Shown in pieces: positions 55,132 to 63,189 of a stretch of DNA of 64,000 nt. A model generated the notes under the pieces. The model was given only the letters and a program-made list of their open reading frames with translations. It was not told where the DNA came from and did not search any database. The stretch's first letter is position 1; each line of letters begins with the position of its first letter. The translations under genes and the position numbers were made by a program. This stretch comes from CAWIHK01 sp963835935 (GTDB lineage: Bacteria > Bacteroidota > Ignavibacteria > UBA10030 > CAVZMI01), in the NCBI GenBank assembly GCA_963835935.1, contig CAWIHK010000001.1, positions 1,736,001 to 1,800,000 of the forward strand, in the 5' to 3' direction.

Positions 55132-56016
55132 TTAACGTGATGCGTTTTTTTCTGCACTACTCACCAACGTCACTTTTATCACTTGATCGAGCGGTTTAGC
55201 TTGTTCAGGCCGATTTCCTCCACCACCACGAGACCGACCTCCTCCACCACCGGACATCCCCATACCACTGCCTCGTCGACCGCCACCACCACCTCGTCCG
55301 CCACCTCCTCCTTCCATTCCATGTGGCCGGTTTCCTTCATCCGAGCTAGCATAACCGGATTTTAAAATTACACCAACCGTACTTAATGAAAGAGTGGAAA
55401 TTCCAAACTGATGATTCGAATCTTTTTTTAAAGGCATCTTCAATTCGTAATATAATTGCCGTCCTGCATCGTCGATCTTTACCGTCAATCCTTTCAAACC
55501 GATGACAGGAATTACTTCTCTATCGTATCTCCCCGGACCAATTATATCGACATTTCTAAAAGATTCTTTTACCATTGCTTCGCGTCTTTCGGCCGATTGA
55601 TCGGTTCCATTGCCTGATTCGATTTGGTCGGGTCTCGGGCCTGACCATTCAAATCCCATTGGATAATGAATACCGAGGATTTGTTCTTTTCCTCCTGCCG
55701 AATCGAACCAAATTGTCAATCCTCTCATTAAAATGTTTCGCGCTATCTCTCTGTTTTGTGCGAGGAAACAAATAGAAAGAGAAGTGTCGTCGTTGCGAAA
55801 ACCAATCGCCAATTCCTGGTCGGGAATCTGCGTTAAATTTCCTGCCCAAGCTTTAGAAAGTGTATCGTCCGAAATATTCCCTGGCGTCCACTGACTTGCA
55901 ACCTTCAATGAACCACTGCATCCAGAAAGAAAAAACAATGCAGCGGTACCTGTTATGAATTGGATAAATATCTTCGATATTCTTGTTCTGTTCATTTCCT
56001 TGTGTGAATTCTTCAT
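55132..56016 (-). CDS. Lipoprotein with Gly/Arg-rich low-complexity tail
   Basis: From ATG 56016 (GGGGAG 6 nt upstream) the protein has 294 residues. A lipoprotein signal ends at LFFLSGC (Cys near 33). A beta-rich domain (about 40-230; ELAIGFRNDDTSLSICFLAQ, WFDSAGGKEQILGIHYPMGF) follows, resembling a carbohydrate-binding (CBM9-like) or DOMON-like sandwich. Residues about 238-275 are almost only Gly, Arg, Ser and Met. The protein ends with a short folded-looking segment. The substrate is unknown. An RGG-like tail in an exported lipoprotein is unusual. Confidence 0.7.
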   Translation of the reverse strand: MKNSHKEMNRTRISKIFIQFITGTAALFFLSGCSGSLKVASQWTPGNISDDTLSKAWAGNLTQIPDQELAIGFRNDDTSLSICFLAQNREIARNILMRGLTIWFDSAGGKEQILGIHYPMGFEWSGPRPDQIESGNGTDQSAERREAMVKESFRNVDIIGPGRYDREVIPVIGLKGLTVKIDDAGRQLYYELKMPLKKDSNHQFGISTLSLSTVGVILKSGYASSDEGNRPHGMEGGGGGRGGGGGRRGSGMGMSGGGGGRSRGGGGNRPEQAKPLDQVIKVTLVSSAEKNASR

Positions 56017-56109
56017 TCCCATCTCCCCTAGGTAATAAGAATATTTTGAAAGCTTGCAATTTTTATTCTATCATTAGACTGTTTAAGCAGTATGAAAGTT
56101 CTATAACCA

Positions 56110-56178
56110 TGACCTGAATCATCTAGACCCTGATCTTGATCTAAACCTTGACCTTAATCTTGATCTTGACCTTGCTCT
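56110..56178 (-). repeat. Hexamer array overlapping the 3' end of the FAD/Fe-S oxidoreductase gene
   Basis: On the minus strand the units GGTCAA, GATCAA, GATTAA, GGTCAA, GGTTTA, GATCAA, GATCAG, GGTCTA follow in series. The stop codon TAA of the gene ending at 56154 is inside the third unit, and the last residues (EQGQDQD) are repeat-encoded. Confidence 0.75.
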
Positions 56179-59006
56179 CCTCTTTTTCCACTCGTGCATC
56201 GATCAACGAGATAGAAAATCGACTTATAACTAATTCCGCTGGATAGTGAAAGTCCGATTTCACATGTTCGGCTTGTTGAAAAACCTTGAGTGCAATTCCC
56301 CGGAATCTGAGTTTTCAAAGTCGATAAAGCACTTTTGTTTACCTCAGGATGCGTGAAACCAAGGTCACCGGCCCATCCACAGCATTCGATTCCTTCGGGG
56401 ATGATGACTTGCTCCGCACATAAATTCGCCAACCGCTTGAATTTATCTTCCAATCCCAATTTTATCGCACTGCATGGAATATGGAGAGCGACAACTTCTT
56501 CTGCTTTCTGGAAATCCAATCTGTCGACGAGATGTGAAAGGATGAATTCAACTGGTTCGAATAATTGTAATTTTGGCAACATCGTCTCTTTCATTCTTAA
56601 AAGGCAAGGACTCATATCGACAAGAATCGGATACTCACCATCATTCGATGCCAGACGCAAAGCCGTTTCAAGTTCGGCGACTTTCATTTCAGCTTGCTTT
56701 TTGAAACCTTTGCTATCGAATGCCAACCCGCAACAGAGGTTCTCAAGGTTGTGCGGAAAAATAATCTCACATTCTGCTTTTCCCAATAACCGGACGATCG
56801 TTGTCGAAACAGAATCTTCCGTGTCATAGTCTTGTGATATTCCCATCGCTCTGTTGATGCAAGCTGGAAAATATACAACCTTAAATTTATTTCTTTCTTC
56901 AAGATCAATCTTTTTATTCAAGTCGATACTACGACCACCACGAGGAATGAATTTATTCCACTGAGGAATTGTGTTGCCGGATAAAATTCTAATCGTCGAA
57001 GCAAGTTTTGCCAACTTTTCCGTTCCCAGCATCCGATGTATTAAATCGACGCTATTCAAAACCGATCTTAGAATGTGAATGATCATTCCAAAATTCTTTG
57101 CCGTCACCGTTGCGAATATATTGCTGAAAACAGATCGATTCTTAAAACGTAATTCCTTCATCAATTTTCCTGAGTCGATTCCAACCGGACATGCCAATGA
57201 GCAGAGTCCATCCGTCGCGCATGTTTGATCTCCGAAATATTCATAATCCATTTTTAATCGTCTATTCTTCTCCTGCGTATTAGAATGACTTTCAATTTGT
57301 CGATAAAGGGTAATTCGTTGACGGGGAGTAAGCGTAATATCCTTTGACGGACAATGAACTTCACAAAAACCGCATTCGATGCATTTGTCGATTAACGAAT
57401 TTACAGCGGCAAATGGTTTTATATTTTTCAAATGTGCCTGAGGATTAGCATTGATAATGACATCCGGATTGAGAAGATTCGCGGGATCGAAAATCATTTT
57501 TATTTCGCGCATGATTCGATATGCCTCGGTTCCCCATTCGCGTTCTACGAACGGCGCCATATTTCGTCCCGTTCCATGTTCTCCTTTTAACGCCCCATCA
57601 TATTTTTCGATAACGAGTGTCGTTACATCTTCGATCAACTGCCGGTAACGATCCACTTCTTCCGGTCGATTAAAATCCTGGCTGAAGACAAAATGAAGAT
57701 TGCCTTCCAGAGCATGTCCGAATATTATCGCATCTGCATATCCATGTTTCTGTAATAATATTTTTAGATCGAGCGTTGCTTCCGCAAGATGTGGAAGAGG
57801 AAAAACTACATCTTCGATGACACACGTTGTACCGGTTGCCCTCATTGCACCGACAGATGGAAACAGGCCTTTTCGGATGTTCCACAATTCCTCGTATTCT
57901 TTGGGATCGTTTTTAAATTCTATTGGGAATAGTGGCCGAATATTATTCAACGCGGAACTGACTTGCCGTATCCGAACGGACAACTGTTCATCCGATTCGC
58001 CACCAACTTGGACAAGTAATGCAGTCGCATCATCATCGAGATTTTTAAGATACGCTGGCATTCCTGCCTTGAGCTCCACCGATCTCAGCGATGCACGATC
58101 CATCAGCTCAACAGCCTCGACTTCACACGTTTTCAGAATCTCTGCTGCCTCACATGCCTCACCGATTCGAGAGAATATCATGAGTGAACTTGCCTTGTGC
58201 GGAAGTTCCGGAACAGTGGCGTATGTAATTTCTGAAATGAACCCCAGCGTTCCTTCCGAACCAACCATTAGATGTGCGATGATATCAATCGGATCGACAA
58301 AATCGATAAAAGAATTTATGCTGTATCCGGTAGTATTTTTTATTTTATATTTATGCTTTATCCGTTTAACCAAAACATCGTTGGAATGAATTATATCGCG
58401 AAGGCCGATAATTTTTTCGATCAAATCTTTTTTTGATAACTGAAATTGTTTCCGACTTTGTGAGTCGCGTGTGTCGAGAACAGTTCCATCATGAAAAACC
58501 ATTCTCATTCTTCGGAGCGTCTGGTAGGTATTCTGCGCCGTTCCACAACACATACCGCTTGCATTATTAGAGGCAATTCCGCCGATCATTGCCGCGTTGA
58601 TGGAGGCAGGATCAGGACCTATTTTTTTCCCATGTCTTGCCAAATAACTATTGGCTCTTGCTCCGATAATTCCAGGCTGTAATGTAATTTCCGTAGCATC
58701 TTCATTAATCGTATACTTCGTCCATGTCGAACCGAGTAGTACCAGCACAGAATCTGTGATCGCCTGTCCTGACAAACTTGTTCCTGCAGAACGGAAAGTG
58801 ACGGGAATTTTCAGGGCTGTAATTTCCTGAAGAACTCTAACAACCTCCGCTTCATTTTCAACTTTGACAATGAGTTTTGGAATGAGCCGATAAAAGCTTG
58901 CGTCGGTTCCGTACGCGAAAGTTCGAAGATCATCATGGATAAGTCGATCCGTGGGAATAATACATTTAAGACGATGAAAAAGCGTCTTATAAATACCGAT
59001 GAGCAT
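56154..59006 (-). CDS. FAD-linked oxidase fused to Fe-S/CCG domains (D-lactate/glycolate dehydrogenase-like)
   Basis: The 950-residue fusion has an FAD-binding PCMH domain (VTFRSAGTSLSGQAI near 55, IGGIASNNASGMCCGT near 143) and a FAD-oxidase C-terminal domain (GEHGTGRN near 465). Two 4Fe-4S motifs (CIECGFCEVHC near 530, CATDGLCSLACPVG near 590) and two cysteine-rich CCG segments (LCCGLAFDSKG near 745, ECCGWAGDLGF near 885) follow. This GlcD plus GlcF-like layout occurs in quinone-linked D-lactate or 2-hydroxyacid dehydrogenases. The last seven residues are encoded by a hexamer repeat, so the native C-terminus has probably been replaced. Confidence 0.88.
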   Translation of the reverse strand: MLIGIYKTLFHRLKCIIPTDRLIHDDLRTFAYGTDASFYRLIPKLIVKVENEAEVVRVLQEITALKIPVTFRSAGTSLSGQAITDSVLVLLGSTWTKYTINEDATEITLQPGIIGARANSYLARHGKKIGPDPASINAAMIGGIASNNASGMCCGTAQNTYQTLRRMRMVFHDGTVLDTRDSQSRKQFQLSKKDLIEKIIGLRDIIHSNDVLVKRIKHKYKIKNTTGYSINSFIDFVDPIDIIAHLMVGSEGTLGFISEITYATVPELPHKASSLMIFSRIGEACEAAEILKTCEVEAVELMDRASLRSVELKAGMPAYLKNLDDDATALLVQVGGESDEQLSVRIRQVSSALNNIRPLFPIEFKNDPKEYEELWNIRKGLFPSVGAMRATGTTCVIEDVVFPLPHLAEATLDLKILLQKHGYADAIIFGHALEGNLHFVFSQDFNRPEEVDRYRQLIEDVTTLVIEKYDGALKGEHGTGRNMAPFVEREWGTEAYRIMREIKMIFDPANLLNPDVIINANPQAHLKNIKPFAAVNSLIDKCIECGFCEVHCPSKDITLTPRQRITLYRQIESHSNTQEKNRRLKMDYEYFGDQTCATDGLCSLACPVGIDSGKLMKELRFKNRSVFSNIFATVTAKNFGMIIHILRSVLNSVDLIHRMLGTEKLAKLASTIRILSGNTIPQWNKFIPRGGRSIDLNKKIDLEERNKFKVVYFPACINRAMGISQDYDTEDSVSTTIVRLLGKAECEIIFPHNLENLCCGLAFDSKGFKKQAEMKVAELETALRLASNDGEYPILVDMSPCLLRMKETMLPKLQLFEPVEFILSHLVDRLDFQKAEEVVALHIPCSAIKLGLEDKFKRLANLCAEQVIIPEGIECCGWAGDLGFTHPEVNKSALSTLKTQIPGNCTQGFSTSRTCEIGLSLSSGISYKSIFYLVDRCTSGKRGEQGQDQD

Positions 59007-59387
59007 ACCGCTATCATTTACCTTTCAATAAAATTTTCTCATGCATTATTCTGATGATCATCGAATCAATCAATTGAAAGTAAGTAGAATAGTTTTATGG
59101 CTGTGACGAATATTAATCTCAACCTTAACCTGCTGTTCTGAAAAAATACGAACCTTGCGACGACGACACATCCATATCGTTAAATCCCGACTCTGGTACG
59201 AATAATAGTCGTAAAACTGTGTTAAGTTACTCATATTTTTATAAGAAATACAAAAAATGAATTTGTATGATTGAAATTTATTTTCCTACTAAATATTATT
59301 GTCTGAATATTATTTTTATTCTTACTATTGACAGATGTAGGAATTTACATTATATTATTACCGTCGATTATGAAAGGAATTCTTCTA
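59007..59387. other. Spacer with gene remnant before the toxin-antitoxin pair
   Basis: It contains a short hexamer run (59110-59131), a remnant of a duplicated gene end (59133-59195) and an A/T-rich stretch (59220-59370). The A/T-rich part probably carries the promoter of the antitoxin gene, with TTGACA at 59328-59333 as a possible -35 box. No further gene is seen. Confidence 0.5.
59133..59195 (-). pseudogene. Remnant of a PPDK-N-like gene end
   Basis: Read on the minus strand this gives ESGFNDMDVSSSQGSYFF, matching ESGFKDMDVTPSQGSHFF near the C-terminus of the gene at 60073-63090. About 51 of 61 nucleotides are identical, with one single-base deletion that breaks the frame. It is followed by a hexamer run like the one behind the intact gene. 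It is a direct repeat of the intact gene end and, with it, brackets the AbrB/PIN pair. Confidence 0.75.
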
Positions 59388-59618
59388 ATGGAAACTATAG
59401 CAACAAAGAAAGGACAAATCGTGATACCTTCCAGACTGCGAAAAGATTTTGAAATCAAGGAAGGGACACGCATCCAAATAGAAGCGGATAAACAAGGCCA
59501 CCGAATAATTCTGAAACCAATCACGAGAGAATATATCAATAGCCTGCGAGGCAAGTTCAGAGGCAAGGGATTACTTAAAGCTTTGATGGCTGAAAAGAAA
59601 CGAGAAAGAGAACTCTGA
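59388..59618 (+). CDS. AbrB/SpoVT-type antitoxin
   Basis: From ATG 59388 (AAAGGAA 8 nt upstream; another ATG at 59370 is possible) the product is 76 residues. It begins METIATKKGQIVIPSRLRKDF, the swapped-hairpin AbrB/MazE-type DNA-binding domain. A basic C-terminal helix (LLKALMAEKKREREL) probably embraces the toxin. The stop overlaps the toxin start (TGATG). Such antitoxins neutralise the PIN toxin and repress their own promoter. Confidence 0.88.
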   Translation: METIATKKGQIVIPSRLRKDFEIKEGTRIQIEADKQGHRIILKPITREYINSLRGKFRGKGLLKALMAEKKREREL

Positions 59619-60031
59619 TGGCACACAAACTTAAAGCTTATGTTCTCGATTCGTGGGCTATTCTCGCCTATCTTGGAGATGAACCGGCAGGGAAAAAAGT
59701 TGCAGATCTAATGATCGACGCACATGAGAATGGCATTTCGCTTTTGATGACAATCGTAAATGTAGGTGAGGTCTGGTATATACTTGCTCGTGCGACTACT
59801 GATAATGAAGCCGATCTTGGTATTGCAGAGCTTCATGAATTGGGCATTGTATTTCGCGACGCTGATTGGAAACTTACTTACAATGCAGCTCGGTTCAAAG
59901 CGAAACATAAAATGTCATTTGCAGATGGATTTGCTGCTGCATTAGCGTATCAGGAAAAAGGCTCCGTGCTGGTGACAGGCGATCACGAATTTAAACAAGT
60001 GGAAGGAACAATCAAAGTTCATTGGTTATGA
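59618..60031 (+). CDS. vapC: PIN-domain (VapC-type) ribonuclease toxin
   Basis: The 137-residue PIN protein keeps the acidic catalytic set: Asp11 (VLDSWAIL), Glu51 (VNVGEVWY), Asp103 (SFADGFAAAL) and Asp122 (TGDHEF). It should cleave RNA, commonly tRNA or rRNA, when freed from the antitoxin. It is translationally coupled to the AbrB-type gene. The pair lies between a remnant and the intact end of the PPDK-N-like gene, which suggests insertion as a cassette. Confidence 0.92.
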   Translation: MAHKLKAYVLDSWAILAYLGDEPAGKKVADLMIDAHENGISLLMTIVNVGEVWYILARATTDNEADLGIAELHELGIVFRDADWKLTYNAARFKAKHKMSFADGFAAALAYQEKGSVLVTGDHEFKQVEGTIKVHWL

Positions 60032-60039
60032 AAAACCTC

Positions 60040-60081
60040 ATTCTTGACCTTGACCTTAATCTTGATCTTGACCTAGATCTC
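60040..60081 (-). repeat. Hexamer array at the 3' end of the PPDK-N-like gene
   Basis: On the minus strand the units GATCTA, GGTCAA, GATCAA, GATTAA, GGTCAA, GGTCAA follow in series. The TAG stop codon of the gene ending at 60073 is created within the first unit (GAGATCTAG). Confidence 0.75.
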
Positions 60082-63000
60082 ACCACAGCTATCTACTGGC
60101 TTCAAAATTATTCCTTTATTCTTATGTCCGTTCATCCTCACGATTAATGGTTTTTTAAATCTGAGATGTTTGGTGTACATTTTTTCTTCCAGCGGTTTTT
60201 GCGACTCGAGCCATTCCCAGTCGATAAAACCTTGACCGATTCTCGGATGCACGGTGAAATATCCAACCATAAACGATGTGATGTTCTGAAAAAAGTGCGA
60301 ACCCTGCGACGGCGTCACATCCATGTCCTTAAATCCTGATTCAACGATTGCGCGTGCTCCGGACACCTGATCGTACTTAACCGGAATCCCAAGCCAAGGG
60401 TCGAGCGTACCCCATCGACCAACACCGATAAGAATGTATGGTTTATTCTCGGATAATAATTTTTCGTTGAACGTTTTAATTTCTTCGACGACATCGAAAC
60501 TTCTGCTTCTGTCATATTTTTGATAGTCGACAAACACAACGTCGCAAACATTGTCGATGATGCCGTTTCCTAAAACCTGATTACTGAAACACAACGCTTC
60601 CTTCGTATCGACATCTTCCACATTCAATTCTTCCAATTCACGATTTAACACTAGCGGCCGCATTTGCAGTAAAGCGAATTCTCTTCCGGTCTCATCGTGT
60701 TGAATCATATCCACTGCGAATTCAATTTCAACCGGCGAACCCATCCCCCAACTTCCGAGATCGAGCAAAAGATCTACAATTTGAGGCAATGGAAAAATCT
60801 TGTGCCTTAGTATCGGTGAGAAAGTAATTATGCGAATTCCCGGACGTGATATACCGTCATACACCGCGTCATTTTCCTGAGAATATGTCGACCCGACATA
60901 ACCAAGCGTTCCATCCTTTTCAGCTATTGGAAGCGAATATTTTTTCAATCGCGCGTCGTGCGTTTCAGTCGGCGCCATCGGCTGTGAAGTCAGTTCTAGA
61001 GCGTAGAATTCGCGCTGGTTATATTTTAACGCTTCCTCGGATGAAAAAAACTGAAAAGCATGATTCGGATATTTTGGACAGAACCGAACCGCCATTCCGC
61101 CTTCGACGATTGTTTTTCCCAAACCCAACGCCACGGAAGCCACTCCATCCGTTTGCACCTGCGGCGGAATCGGATAAAAATTGTGCGACCGGGCAACACC
61201 GGAAAAATCGGGATAAAAACGATTCTCGTGCTGCGAGCCGACCATCCGCTGAATGATGACCGCCATTTTTTCTTCTTCCAACCGGTAGGATGTTACCTTG
61301 ATATAATCCTTCGACGACTGATAAAACGTAGAAGCATATACGCGCTTGATGGCAGTGAGCAATTCCCGCAACCGGATTTGCGGATCCGGATTATTGTTCG
61401 GAATCATGTACGTCGCGTACACACCTGCAAACGGATGATATTGAGAATCTTCCAGCAGACTTGAAGAACGAACCGCGAGCGGCACTTTAATCAGATCAAG
61501 AAACGATGCGAGTGCATTTTCAATTTCCGGCGGGAACCATTGCGCTTCAATAAATCGCCGGGTTATTTCTTCATCATTATGAGAGCGCAATGCAAATTTT
61601 CGAAGTTTGTTCTCGTCGATAAATTGATCGAACACATCGGTTGCGACTACAACAGACGGCGGAATGAGAATTCTGACATCTTGAAATCTGTATCGGATTT
61701 CAAAGCTATTAAAAATCCGATTGATAAAACCCAGACCGCGCGCTTTTCCGCCGAGCGACCCGCTTCCGAGTCTTGCGAATGTTGTGTTTGGATCGAATGT
61801 TTCCTTCGAAAAATCTGCGATCTGTCCGCGCTGGCGAATATGCCAATATCGCCGCACAGAGGCTAGCAAGTCATCGCGTAACGCGCTGATCGTTGGATAT
61901 TCCGAAACTTTATGCGGACGCAGACGATGCGCAAGCCAAAATTCCGTTCGGGCTTTCAACCAATTTGAAAAATGATTTCTCTCTGCGTGGAATTTTATAC
62001 TTTCTTCCGGAACCTTCCGGAGTTGTTCCTCCAGTTGTATTAAGTTCGTTGCCCTGCCTACTTCAGTTCCATCTTGCATGCGAAAAACAAAATCACCAAA
62101 ACCGAAATTTTGCAGAATGAACTGTCGTAATTCTTCAAGCAATGTCGGAGAATCTTTCATCAGAAATGAAACGCCTAAAGCGATTGCGGCTTTTTCATGT
62201 TTCTGATCGTTCGATTGAAGGAGGATCGGAATATCAGACATGTACGATTTTACATCCTTCGCGAATTCCAGTCCGGCACCCTGAACAAGATTTCCGTCTT
62301 TTTTAAAATCGACATCGGAAATAACTCCCAGAATATTCTCCTGGTACTTCTCAAAATAATTCCATGCTTCTTCATAAGTAGTACAGAGAAGAATTTTCGG
62401 CCGCGCGCGCATCCGGAGGTAACGGTGCGAAAGGTTCACCCCTTCCGAAATTAAACGCTGGGCTTGCAGCATGATCTCCATATAAATTATCGGGAGGTAC
62501 GATGAATAGAATTTCACGTTATCTTCGACCAAAATGATTGATTGTACTCCGATCATTTTAGTATCGTGGTCGACATTCAATCTATCTTCAACATATTTAA
62601 TAATCCCAAGTAATATCCGATAATCACCTTGCCAGATAAAAATGCGCTCAAACACCGATATGTCGTGCGATGCAACCAGCTCAGCTTCTTCGCGGTTGTC
62701 GTACGCGAGAAGCACGATCGGAATATTGATTCCAGACTCGCGAACCATTTTCGCAAATCGAACAGCGTGAAGATCTTCGATATGCAATGTACAGATGATA
62801 AGATCGAAACGGTTCTCCTGACTCGCCAGTTCTATTGCCTCGCGGCCGGTGGTGACATGAGTGAATTCCGGGGAATGACTCAGATCGAGCCCCTGATATT
62901 CTTTCCTGATCATCTCGTATAACCGGCCGTCTTCTTCGAAAATGTATGAATCGTACAAACTCGAGACGAGAAGGATGTCTCTGATGCGATATCGCATCAG

Positions 63001-63090
63001 ATTTTGGAATCCCTGCAAACTTGCTCCCTCGCTGAGGTCGATTCGTTTATCAGGGAATTGAGTCGTCGATTTTGTGAGATTGTCGATCAT
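60073..63090 (-). CDS. Double-receiver protein fused to a PEP synthase/PPDK N-terminal ATP-binding domain
   Basis: The 1005-residue fusion has a degenerate receiver (about 36-170; Cys-Thr where the phosphoacceptor Asp should be). A second, complete receiver (about 183-330) has Glu189/Asp190, Asp259, Ser293 and Lys312. A PPDK_N-type ATP-grasp region (about 435-830) follows, with LGSGSLGGKARGL, VPLAVRSSSLLEDS, FAGVYATY and VEIEFAVD. The His swivel domain and the PEP/pyruvate TIM barrel of real PEP synthases are absent, so it cannot make PEP by the usual route. It may phosphorylate or signal to a partner. gdhA lies 99 bp upstream. The stop codon is in a hexamer repeat. Confidence 0.85.
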   Translation of the reverse strand: MIDNLTKSTTQFPDKRIDLSEGASLQGFQNLMRYRIRDILLVSSLYDSYIFEEDGRLYEMIRKEYQGLDLSHSPEFTHVTTGREAIELASQENRFDLIICTLHIEDLHAVRFAKMVRESGINIPIVLLAYDNREEAELVASHDISVFERIFIWQGDYRILLGIIKYVEDRLNVDHDTKMIGVQSIILVEDNVKFYSSYLPIIYMEIMLQAQRLISEGVNLSHRYLRMRARPKILLCTTYEEAWNYFEKYQENILGVISDVDFKKDGNLVQGAGLEFAKDVKSYMSDIPILLQSNDQKHEKAAIALGVSFLMKDSPTLLEELRQFILQNFGFGDFVFRMQDGTEVGRATNLIQLEEQLRKVPEESIKFHAERNHFSNWLKARTEFWLAHRLRPHKVSEYPTISALRDDLLASVRRYWHIRQRGQIADFSKETFDPNTTFARLGSGSLGGKARGLGFINRIFNSFEIRYRFQDVRILIPPSVVVATDVFDQFIDENKLRKFALRSHNDEEITRRFIEAQWFPPEIENALASFLDLIKVPLAVRSSSLLEDSQYHPFAGVYATYMIPNNNPDPQIRLRELLTAIKRVYASTFYQSSKDYIKVTSYRLEEEKMAVIIQRMVGSQHENRFYPDFSGVARSHNFYPIPPQVQTDGVASVALGLGKTIVEGGMAVRFCPKYPNHAFQFFSSEEALKYNQREFYALELTSQPMAPTETHDARLKKYSLPIAEKDGTLGYVGSTYSQENDAVYDGISRPGIRIITFSPILRHKIFPLPQIVDLLLDLGSWGMGSPVEIEFAVDMIQHDETGREFALLQMRPLVLNRELEELNVEDVDTKEALCFSNQVLGNGIIDNVCDVVFVDYQKYDRSRSFDVVEEIKTFNEKLLSENKPYILIGVGRWGTLDPWLGIPVKYDQVSGARAIVESGFKDMDVTPSQGSHFFQNITSFMVGYFTVHPRIGQGFIDWEWLESQKPLEEKMYTKHLRFKKPLIVRMNGHKNKGIILKPVDSCGEI

Positions 63091-63189
63091 AATGTTAAAG
63101 AAGGAAAAATTACAAAGTAAATATTATAAAAATTTATCTTCTCTGATTTATTTTTCATTCTGCACTCAACATTTTAAATTCGTCATTTG

